A stretch of 64,000 nucleotides of DNA from the NCBI RefSeq assembly GCF_042477335.2, contig NC_091246.1, positions 22,627,001 to 22,691,000 of the forward strand, written 5' to 3'. Under the pieces are notes generated by a model that ran no database searches, was not told where the DNA came from, and saw nothing but the letters and a program-made list of their open reading frames with translations. Position 1 is the stretch's first letter. The number at the start of each line of letters is the position of its first letter. Both the position numbers and the translations under genes were made by a program. Origin of the DNA: Ovis canadensis. Its lineage: Eukaryota > Chordata > Mammalia > Artiodactyla > Bovidae. Shown here piece after piece: positions 47,291-57,284 of this stretch.

Positions 47291-47899
47291 GTTCTGCAAT
47301 ATGAACCCTCGCAAAGCACTGGGTGCTGTTCCAAACATGCTTACTGACTGACTAAGGGGCTCAAATAAGACTGTGTGGGTAGAAGAGGGAAGCTTTTTAA
47401 AAAGAAAAGTTCCCTAAAGCCACCGTGTTACTAATATTAAGCCTAGAAGCCAAATAACTAAACAAGCAAACTTTAAGTGATGGGTGAAGCCTTTTGCCTT
47501 TAGACAATTTCAAACATTATTTATAAAAAGCAACTGGGAATTTTGAACAGAAATCTGTTTTTTCCATTAATCTCACATATTAAATGTACTGATATATCAA
47601 TATCAAAGAATGCAGTAAATAAACACACCAAAACAGAGGCCATATAGTGAAAACATTATATTATAACATGCTTTTCCAAACCAAATATTAAAATTAATAT
47701 TTTGAACATATTCTTAAATTCTACATGCATACTTCTGAATACCTAAACTACATGTTAAACAGCTGAACACATTCTACTCACACTTCAGATCTTTAAACAT
47801 CAACAATCTATTAGTATAGCTATCACTACAGAACAAATTTGGATAGAGGTCTGAGATGATTTTTAAGCTCACACAAAGAGCACCAATTGTTAACAATCA

Positions 47900-48677
47900 T
47901 TTTTGCATTTTATTCACAAACACTGATACCATTGGTTTATTTATGTTAAAACAAATACTCTCTTTAAAAATGAATGTATATTAAAGTAGTTTAAATGACA
48001 GTCGGCTTTATTCCAATCTGCTTGTTAAACAGACTATTTTCACAACATCTAAGTCTACTTTTCCGTGATCCGTTTCATCATTGCTACCATATACTTTCAA
48101 AAATTAATTCAGAATTATTTTTTCAAAGAGAGGAATGATCAAATTCCAGTCCATACATCTTATAAATATTTTACATCTAACACACACAACTTTATATTTC
48201 ATGCGATAGGCAGTGTCTAAAAAATCAGTTAATAAATCTCAAAAACATTGAAATGTCTAAACACAGTGTCTTCTAGATTTTTTTTTTTTTTTGTAAGAAA
48301 AGTAATCTGTAAACATCTTTACCTTTAGTTCATGCTTGGTCATTTGCTGCGGTCATTGTGGAAGAAGTGGGTATGACTTTGTAACCTTTTGTGAAGTGGT
48401 CCATCTTTGCAAAAATATTACATTCCATGGGTAAAGAACAAGTCTTAGAATTACCATGTGGTACAAATTTGTGAAATCAATTTCTGTATTTAAAAACATA
48501 AAACAAAGACTACTAAACAGTCCAAAACTGTTGTAGCTGAATATTTTAAATACGAGCCAACAGTACTACACTAAAAATGTCCAAAAATAAGGCCTCTGAA
48601 ATAAATATTTCCGTTCTTTAAAAAAAGACATAATAAATGTACATCACATGGTCAGTGTACATATAAAAGTCACCAGT
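47900..48677 (-). other. TMEFF1: Probable TMEFF1 3' UTR
   Basis: AT-rich, repeat-poor sequence after the TMEFF1 stop. AATAAA hexamers in the sense direction are the complements of 48007-48012, 47936-47941 and 47909-47914, giving a 3' UTR of roughly 670-780 nt if one is used. A run of 15 T at 48278-48292 is an A15 tract in the transcript. No transposon is recognised here. The end is inferred. Confidence 0.45.
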
Positions 48678-48762
48678 TCAGACCATTCTGGATGACGTAT
48701 CTGAAGTAAAATGACCTAGGTTTTGCTTCTGTCGTCGTCCTCTATTATTTTTAGGGCATTTT
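48678..48762 (-). CDS. TMEFF1: TMEFF1 last coding exon (cytoplasmic tail)
   Basis: An 85-nt coding part, too short to show as a long open frame. The acceptor is TTCTTAACAG at 48770-48763. One base completes the split Arg, then KCPKNNRGRRQKQNLGHF, then TSDTSSRMV and TGA at 48680-48678. This basic intracellular tail follows directly on the transmembrane helix of the previous exon, and the phases agree. It completes a 122-residue C-terminal portion of TMEFF1 within the window. Confidence 0.95.
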
Positions 48763-49714
48763 CTGTTAAGAAAAAAGGAAAATGTCATTTTGTTTAGGAT
48801 ATTTCAAATGTTTCTAGGTTAATACACATTCCACACATAAAGCCACATTGCAAATGGTCACATGAAACGGAAACAGATGCAATTTGATGACAGACCATCA
48901 TGTCAGACTGCCGCCTTTCCTACAAAGCTGGGAGGTAAGAGGGTTAGACATGCAATGCAGGTGTAAACACAAATGAAGCTCACTCCCAGGGCCTCCCGCT
49001 GCATGTGCAACCCCAAGAGGAATCACCACCCTTCTTCTGGCCTGGCAATTGCCAAACCGCAGTGACTGGTAACATGGAAACTTGTGACAGCAGAAAGGAT
49101 CCTTGCTTATGTACTTTCTCTGAGCATGACAACACCCTCAAAATGACAAGGACAGCTTAGATGAAGGAGAAATCAGGAAGAAATGTGCTTATCCCTCAAA
49201 TCAGAAAATACAGGAAATGCCTAGTTATTTTAGACAGTAACTCAGAAGAAGTCATTCGACACCCTGCTGGGACAAACCACAAAACCCAGGACAGAACCGG
49301 GGGATAAGAGATACTTCTCAGTCGGCTCTCACAGTTCTGTGCATGTTTCTCTGCAGTGGTTTGAAGCCTGTCATGCCATGTGCCCACCCACTAGAATGTA
49401 AACGCAATCAGCTCTCACTGTGCACAAAGTGCTATACACTACACAACATGGAATAAAGGAAGCTGGATGAGCTCCAGTAATTCGGAGTTTAGGCTCTGCT
49501 AGAAACTAGCTGTGCAACCCCCTTTTTCTATAAGCAAAATATTAAGAGTTGGACTAACCTCTAAAATCTCTTCCAGCAAGAACTTTATAATCTACTGGTA
49601 AGAAAGTCTTGAGACAATGAGAACTTCCACCCTGAAGTTCCAGATTTTTACTCATTTTCCAAGAGCACTACTTTGTCTTGATGTAAAAGCCCTGATGGTG
49701 ACACTTCCAGTTTA

Positions 49715-49960
49715 CATACTGTTTTTCACAAATTTTACCTTACTTATCCTCATAAAAACACTTAGAGGTAGACAGGGCTGGAATCAACTCCATTTCACAT
49801 ATGGGAACACTGATTGAGAGGGACGGCAATCTTCCTCAACTGTCACAAACTCACCGTGACACGGGCCAAGTTCCTGAGACCATGGTTTTTTCCATCTACA
49901 CAATAAGGGGGTTTAAGACGCCAAGCCTAAGAGAAGAAAATTTCACTCCTGCAGTCTTGA
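49715..49960 (+). mobile_element. MIR SINE
   Basis: TTACTTATCCTCATAAAAAC, TTAGAGGTAGACAGG and CATTTCACATATGGGAACAC in MIR order, diverged. Confidence 0.55.
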
Positions 49961-50312
49961 TAAATGTGTCAGTGGGAACATCCCTTTAAAGGAAGATTCC
50001 TCACATGTAACAGTCACCACAGGATAAGTGAACAGCTGTCGCAATGGACTGTGGGAGAGACACTCCTTAAAAATGCAGTGCAGGTCAGTCCATGTGCATA
50101 ATTATAATATCCTCAATTCAAGGGAGCAAGACCTTCTAGGGGTGAAAATGCCATCATAAAAAGGCCTCAGGAAGAGATCTATGATAAATTCAATGAGATG
50201 ACCCTTCAGACATAGAGTCAGAGGGTAGTGAAGACACTGTAACAGTTAAAAATAAATATAAGGCAATGCCTATGTGTCTGTGAAGGCAGCAAGTGGACTT
50301 GGGATATAAACT

Positions 50313-50561
50313 GCTGCTGCTGCTGCTGCTAAGTTGCTTCAGTCATGTCCAACTCTGTGTGACCCCATAGACGGCAGGCCACCAGGCTCCCCTGTCACTG
50401 GGATTCTCCAGGAAAGAACACTGGAGTGGGTTGCCATTTCCTTCTCCAATGCGTGAAAGTGAAGTCGCTCAGTCATGTCTAACTCTTAGCGACCCATGGA
50501 CTGCATGCAGCCTACCAGGCTCCTCCGTCCATGGGATTTTCCAGGCAAGAGTACTGGAGTG
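50313..50561 (-). mobile_element. Bov-A2 SINE with perfect target duplication
   Basis: Antisense Bov-A2, starting with a GCT repeat. The 14-bp TTGGGATATAAACT is identical at 50299-50312 and 50562-50575. Confidence 0.96.
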
Positions 50562-50590
50562 TTGGGATATAAACTAGAGGTTACTAACTT

Positions 50591-50798
50591 GAATTCCCTG
50601 GTAGCTTAGTTGGTAAAGAATCTGCCTGCAAGGCAGGAGACCAAGTTTAACCCCTGGGTCGCGAAGATCCCCTGGAGAAGGAAATGCCACACTCCAGTAT
50701 TCTTGCCTGGGGAATCCCATGGACAGAGGAGCCTGGCGGGCTACAGTTCATGGGGTCGCAAGAAACAGACATGACTTAGCGACTAAACCACAACCACC
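50591..50798 (+). mobile_element. Bov-tA2 SINE
   Basis: GAATTCCCTGGTAGCTTAGT head, GTTTAACCCCTGGGTCGCG, and a Bov-A body to ACTTAGCGACTAAACC. Confidence 0.92.
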
Positions 50799-51059
50799 AC
50801 TAATTAAAAAACTACCTGCAATTTAATTTTAATTTAGTAGCTAAGGCTTATGGCACAGTGGGAATTGAGGCAAAGAGCTGGACAAAAGGCTGGATAGGAT
50901 TGACAAAGGGCTTAACTATCTCTCTGCTCTTGGGTGAAGTTTTCCCAACCTAGGGCACCAGTTTCCTCACTTCTCTAGAATGAAGGGGTTGAATACAAAG
51001 GAACTTCTTGCTGACTCTAACATCCTTCGATCTTTAAGGAACTAACAATCACTGGGCCT

Positions 51060-51300
51060 CAAAATCTTCCCTTACCTCTACCTTACTCACCTTCCAAATC
51101 ATCTGTTATTCCACTTCTGCTTTACTCTAACAACGTCCTAAATGGTCTTCCAAAACCTCACATTTCCTCTCCAATAAATTTTTCAGATGACACACAGAAC
51201 TAATGCCCTGGGAAAATGATTCACACCAAGTCCCTCCTCTGTTGCAAAACCCTGAACTGCTACAAAATCAAGTCTGAATCGCACTCCCACAGGAGGATCA
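51060..51300 (-). repeat. Old unnamed mammalian repeat fragment
   Basis: ACAACGTCCTAAATGGTCTT, then AAACCCTGAACTGCTACAAA, in the order of the minus-oriented family. Confidence 0.35.
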
Positions 51301-51369
51301 TACTTAGCAAATATATTTCCCAAGATGACTTAACATGGATCCCCCCTCTTCTTGGTGGTTCCATGGTAC

Positions 51370-51470
51370 GAAGAATGGTTTAGCAATCAGGCAGCACCAA
51401 ATCCAAATCCAGACCCTTTCACTTACTAGCTGGAGGACCACAAGCAAACTGCTTCACCTCTGAGCCCATG
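51370..51470 (-). mobile_element. MIR fragment, antisense
   Basis: CACTTACTAGCTGGAGGACC, then GCAAACTGCTTCACCTCTGA, the complement of the MIR core. Confidence 0.65.
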
Positions 51471-52646
51471 TTAAACAGCCACAGGCAGCCCTGCTGTTAC
51501 ATAGTGGGTTTATTTTTTCTATATTCTCTTTCTGCTGTCATTATTTTTTATAACATTATGTCCCTACTTTAATCTACTGCCCAATTTCATATTCAGTAGT
51601 CTTGCCTAAGGGCAGATCATCTGTTCTATAGAATAAAGTCCACTGGCTTCTAGCACTTGTATTTTTTGAAAAATATGTTATTCAGAGAAGAGTTTGTCAT
51701 CATTGCTAGATTCATCATTTTAGCTCCAGATGGCTGAGACCACAGAAGGTCTGGCTTCTCCCCAGACTTCAGATAGAAGAGCCATAAATCCATTATGGCC
51801 TGCCAATATCTGCACTTGATATAGCCCAACCCTCAGCCCAGAATAATGCAGAAATGTATATAGATGATGTTTATGGGAGTCTAAACCAAACTGAAAGGAG
51901 ATAGGAAGAGGTAAGCAAGAAGAAAAGACCTGAGACTCAGAAGCATAAAGATGAACCAGATGAAAACTTAATTTTCTTAGAGTTCTCCAAGGTCCAGTTC
52001 AGTAATGACTTACATATTTCCACTCAGCCTGGAAAACACCTCTTTTTAGGCCAACTGCTCTCCAAGTATGTCCTTTACTTTGGGGTTCAGTTATGATAAA
52101 CTCCCCATGGTTTTAGTTATGACAGAGTATTTTAAAGCTTACTACTTATAACTGTATTCCAGAAAATGAAGTAATGCTAAGACAACATATTTAAAAAGCA
52201 GTTTTCTTTAACCTCTGATTTCTTCCCTTCTTGTATTTACATAGCATAAAGTATATTCTTAGGGCACAAGACCCAATCAATTCTGCAGGACTTAGAAAAT
52301 TCCTGCCTGGCTCTTCAATGCATGTGCAGACCATCCTGCTACCATCACTGTCCCTGAAGGTGATGCTTAAAGCAGACACACAGTTCTAAGATCTCAAAAT
52401 TCCTTTATGCCACCGAGTACCCTCAAGCTTCCTCTGCCTGAGCCTACAACTGCCTGTAACCCTGGGAATGAGTTCTTGACCAAATTCTAAAGCAGCACGA
52501 TGGACATGGAAACCTTAGAGAACTAATTCTAGATTTCTTCCTAATAGACTGGTAGATGTCAAGTCCCATTATTTTGAGTGCCTCAGGATTCTTTAACAGC
52601 CACCCACCCCTAATTGAAAGTTGGTATTTTGTAGGCCATTACCTAC

Positions 52647-52805
52647 CTGGTTATGCACATGACAATTGCTACTATAATGGCAATCTGTACAGCTCCAATA
52701 ATTGCTGCAATAAGAACATGAGTGAGCTTTTGCCTACTTGGCACTACATAGAGAATACTAAAGTCTGTCTTTTCACAGTGCTGTCCAGTGTAACCAGATT
52801 CACAT
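52647..52805 (-). CDS. TMEFF1: TMEFF1 penultimate coding exon (end of EGF domain and transmembrane segment)
   Basis: The acceptor is a strong pyrimidine tract ending TTTTCAG (52806-52807). The exon begins A|TGT GAA, which completes Arg and continues CESGYTGQHC, the last two cysteines of the EGF module. A short juxtamembrane stretch (EKTDFSILYVVPSRQKLTH) follows, then a 22-residue hydrophobic helix coded at 52652-52717 (VLIAAIIGAVQ...VMCI) that is the transmembrane segment. The donor is CCAG|GTAGGT at 52646. The 159 nt are 1 + 52 codons + 2 and match the phases of both neighbouring exons. The frame is open further upstream, but that part is intron. Confidence 0.95.
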
Positions 52806-53680
52806 CTGAAAAGGGGGAAAAAGAAAAAAAGGACTCCTATGAGATTTATAAATTTCATAATTCCAGGTTTTAAAATGAAAACATACAAAAGAATGATAAA
52901 CAAAAACACCAAATCAGGCACTCTCCCACCATCTGAAAAAACACTGCCCTTATTGTATTTCCTTATACTCTTTTGGATACGAATATTTTACAAAGTGCTT
53001 CTTGCACTTATCATTATATCACTTTAATTTAAAAGTTGCTAAGTAGTCTTTGTTACTGCCATTTAAAAGTGGATTCACAATATCCCATTCAGTGGCTAAA
53101 ATACAGCAAACTTACCTATTCGATGCTTTTAGACGTATCAGCTATTTTCCTTTTTTTTGGAATTATGAGTTAGGTGTGGTAGATATTATGATGACTGTGC
53201 ATTCTATATTTAGGGTTATCCCTTAGGCTAGATACTTGAAGTGGGATTACTGAATACATAGTTTTATAGGCATTTACAGTTCTCTGAACATAACACCAAA
53301 TTATATGCAAGACACTTCTCAGTGTATATAATCATTTAAAGAACAAGGGGAAGAGATGAAAATAAGTTGTTAATGACAGAAACACAGCTAAGCAATCAAA
53401 TAGGTACAAATCTTAGAAATTATCTGAATTCCAATTAAGAGTAAATAAAAAGGCAACAACATCAGCTGACGATAATTTGATAGGGAGAAACATTTAAGAT
53501 ACTTAAAAGAAAACTCACATTTTTTAGTTGACAGAATGGACAGAAATGAAATGTGTAAATTCACCAGCCTTTGGTTACAACTGATTAATAAAACATTAGA
53601 AGTCTAAGGATAGAGTATTTATTAATTTCCCACATTTCATTACAGAAAAATAATTTTTAATAAAAAAACACATATCAAGG

Positions 53681-53905
53681 GGCTTTCCTGGTGGCTCAGA
53701 GAGTGAAAAAAAAAAGAATCCACCTGCTATGCAGGAGACCCGTGTTCAGTCCCTGGGTTGGGAAGATCCCCTGGAAAAGGAAACAGCAACCCACTCCAGT
53801 ATTCTTGCCTGGAGAATCCCATGGACAGAAGAACCTAGCGGGCTATAGTCCATAGGACCGCAAACAGTCGGACATGTCTGAGCAACACGCACGCACATAC
53901 GCATA
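53681..53905 (+). mobile_element. Bov-tA2 SINE
   Basis: CTTTCCTGGTGGCTCAGAGAG head interrupted by a run of A, then GTTCAGTCCCTGGGTTGGG and a Bov-A body with a CACGCACGCACATACGCA end. Confidence 0.9.
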
Positions 53906-54034
53906 GCAAGAAAGAAACCCGAAAGCACAGAAATGGGAAGCCAGAGGGACATGAATCCACAAATCCTACCCTTGGGGGTCCCAGACACCTGCCAGAGGTT
54001 CCATACTGGTTCTAAGCCTCCTAGCAGACAAAAA

Positions 54035-55260
54035 TAGCAGTTTGGCAGATACAGAGATCACAAACATAACTGAGAGCCCAGAAATACACCTTTACATCTA
54101 TGGTCAACTAATATCTGGAAAGGGAGCTAAGATAACTTGATGGGAGAACAGTCTTTTCAACAAATAGTGCTGGGACATCTGAACATCCACATACAAAAGA
54201 ATAAGAGTTGGACCTCTTCCTCACAGCATACACAAAAATTAACTCAGATGGATCACAGATCTAAATGCAAGAACTGAAACTATAAAACTCTTGGGGTGGC
54301 GGGGAGAAAGTAAATATTCAGGACCTTAGATGAGGTATGATTTCTTCATACACCATCAAAAGCACAAACAATAACAAAGTTAAACTAGGCTAAATCAAAA
54401 TTAAATCTTTTGTACATAAGGAAACTATCAAGAAAGAAATTGAAAAGATAACCCACAGGAGAAAATTTCTGCAAAGTATGTATCTGATAAGAGATCTGTA
54501 TCTAAAGTATATAAAAAACTATTACAACTCATTAACAAAAAAGAGGGGAAAAGTACAAAATAGACAAAAGATCTGAATAGACATTTCTCAAAAAAAGATA
54601 GATGCATGACAAATAAGCACTAATATCATTAGTCATCATGGAAATGCAAATCAAAACCACAAGAAGATGTCTAGCATACCAACTAGGAATCAAAAAGTCA
54701 GAAAATGACAAGTGTTGGCAAGGATTCTGTAAGGAACGTAAAAATGATGCAGCCACTTTTAAAAACCATTCTGGCAGTTTCTCAAAAAGTTAAACACAGA
54801 GTTAGCATTTGGCCCAGCAACTCCTAGGCATTTACCCAGTGGAAATGAAAACACATGTCCACACAAAAACTTGCAAACAATTATTAAAGGGAACATGATC
54901 CATAACACCCAAAAGTGGAAACAATCTAATTATTTTTCAACTGGTAAGTGGATTAAAAAATGTGTTATTACCCATCTAATGAAATATTGTTCAGCCACAA
55001 AAAGGAACAAAATATTGATACACACTACATGAATAAATCACGTAACAGTATGCTAAGTCAAAGACAGACACAGACCACATCATACTATATGAATATAATC
55101 TACTGAAATAAAATGTCCAGAATAGATAATCTACAAAGAGTATTAGTGGCTGTCTAAGGCTCAGGAGAATGGGGAGATTTGGGGGTAAAGGGTATAGTTT
55201 CCTCAGGATGATGAAATGTAAAACTGACTGTAGTGACTGCACAATTCCATGAATACACTA
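54035..55260 (+). mobile_element. L1 3' portion, older copy
   Basis: End of ORF2 and 3' UTR in order: GGTCAACTAATATCTGGAAA, ATGGATCACAGATCTAAATG, GAAATGCAAATCAAAACCAC, GTTCAGCCACAAAAAGGAAC. Many stops and frameshifts. Confidence 0.88.
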
Positions 55261-55384
55261 AAAACCATTGGATAAAGGAAAGAAGTGGGACAGGAGATGA
55301 GAGGTGAGGGGAAAAGGAAAAGAGATAAAATCATTGATATAAAATACAATCTCCACAAAATGAAATCAAGTCAGTTGCTCAAAA

Positions 55385-56622
55385 GAATAACTGTATCTGG
55401 ACAAATACATGTAACAGAATGAGACTAGAGTATTTCTTCACACCATACACAAAAATAAACTTAAAATGGATCAAAACTAAATATAAGACTTGAAAATCAT
55501 GAAACACCTAGAAGAGAACACAGGTAGAACACACTTTGACATAAATAATAGCAATATTTTTTTAATCTGTCTCCCAAGGCAAAAAAATAAAAGCAGAACT
55601 AAACAACTAGGATCTAATTAAACTTAAAATCTTTTGCACAGCAAAGGAAACCATAACAAAAGAAAAAGACAACCTGCTGAATGGAAGAAAATATTTGCAA
55701 ATGATATTACCAATAAGCAGTCAATATCCAAAATATACAAATAGCTCATATAACTCAATATCAAAAAAACCACCCAATCAGAATATAGGCAGAAGACCTG
55801 AACAGACTTTTTTTTTCAAAGCAGAGATGGCTAATGAAAAGATGCTCAACATTTTACTAAGATATCACCTCAACTGTCAGAATGGGTATCATCAAAAAGT
55901 CCACAAATCACAAATGTTGGCAAGAATGTGGACAAAAGGGAACCCTTGTATACTACTATTGCTGGAATGTAAACTGGTGCAGTCACTATGGAAACCTATA
56001 AGATTCCTCAAAAGACTGAAAACAGATCTACCCAACGACCCAGAAATTCCACTCATGGGCATTATCCAGAAAAAACAAAAACACGAACTTGAAAAGATAC
56101 ATACATCCCAACGTTCAGGGCAGCATTACTTATAATAGCCGAGATACTGAAGAAACCCAAGTGTCCACTAGCAGACAAACGGATAAACATACATACACAC
56201 CAAGGAATATTCCTCAGCAATGAAAAACAATGAAATTCTGCCATCTGCAGCAACACAGATGCACCTAGAGAATATTACACTTAGCGAAATGTCACACAAA
56301 TACTGTCTAATACCACTGTTTTTGTGAAATCTAAAAATTAAACAAAGAATGTATATAGCAAAAAAGAAACAAACTCACAGATACAGGAAACAAGTAGTGG
56401 TTACCAGTGGGGAGGAAGAAGGGAAGAAGAGCAAATGGAGTATAGGATTAAGAGAGACAAACTACTGTATATAAAATAGATATGCCACAAGTACCTGTAC
56501 AGCACAGAGAATTACAGCCATTATTTTATAACAACTTTTAATGGCGTATAATCTATAAAAATACTGAATCACTATGCTGTATACTTGAAACTAATATTGC
56601 AAACCAACTTTATTTCATTTTT
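55385..56622 (+). mobile_element. L1 3' portion, second copy
   Basis: A second L1 end in the same orientation, with GGATCAAAACTAAATATAAG, CACAAATGTTGGCAAGAATG, GCAACACAGATGCACCTAGA and the ruminant L1 terminus (TGCTGTATACTTGAAACTAA). A 146-codon frame at 55695-56135 is an out-of-frame remnant. Confidence 0.92.
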
Positions 56623-56701
56623 AAAAAACAAATCAGTTGCTATTTTTATTAAATTTAAGGGAACTTGATCTCATAAGTCCTCATATAAAGAGGGTACTTT
56701 C

Positions 56702-56820
56702 CGGGAATTTCCTTGCAATTCAGTAGTTAAGACTCAGGGTTTTCGCTGGTGTGAGTTCAACCCCTGGTCGGGAAACTAAGGTCCCCACTAGAGACACAGC
56801 CTGGTCCCCCAGCCCCAGAA
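56702..56820 (+). mobile_element. Short tRNA-derived SINE with target duplication
   Basis: GGGAATTTCCTTGCAATTC head and GTTCAACCCCTGGTCGGG. Flanked by AGGGTACTTTC at 56691-56701 and 56821-56831. Confidence 0.85.
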
Positions 56821-57284
56821 AGGGTACTTTCTCATCCAGAGAGCATCATCCTCAACAATACAGCTATAATAAATTCAACAATATAATGAAGTCTCATAGG
56901 ATTTTTCAAAAGAATATATTTCATGGCAGGCTAAGAGCCCAAAGTCAAAGCTTAGTGAAAGAAAATAGTTCCACAGGGAGCTATAACAATGTCCTAGATA
57001 TGCAGTTGACAATTAAGCTTAATTCAAAAATTAAAGGTCAGAGTATCAAAAAGAATGTGTAGACCATGTGTCACTCGTGCAGTTCCCCCTGGATATCATT
57101 CCTGCAACTGACTATTGGGTTATACTCTCCAAATAACTGGAGTATTCAATTTCATGTTAGCACTACTTCCTCTGTTGCTAATTAAAGGCAGATCCAGGGA
57201 TCTGGTTCTCTCTTGCCTGTTCTTTCATGTCCATACCCTCCATGGTAATCTCATCATGCCCACAGCCTCATGGGCTGACTCATT

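Larger units (their letters stand above)
48763..52646 (-). other. TMEFF1: TMEFF1 last intron
   Basis: A 3,884-bp GT-AG intron. It contains a MIR fragment (49715-49960), a Bov-A2 with perfect target duplications (50299-50575), a Bov-tA2 (50591-50798), an old unnamed repeat piece (about 51060-51300) and a MIR in the other orientation (51370-51470). I see nothing else in 48763-49700 or 51480-52646. Confidence 0.85.

Noticed and set aside
55695-56135. 146-codon plus frame
   Set aside because: It is an L1 ORF2/3' UTR remnant read partly out of frame.
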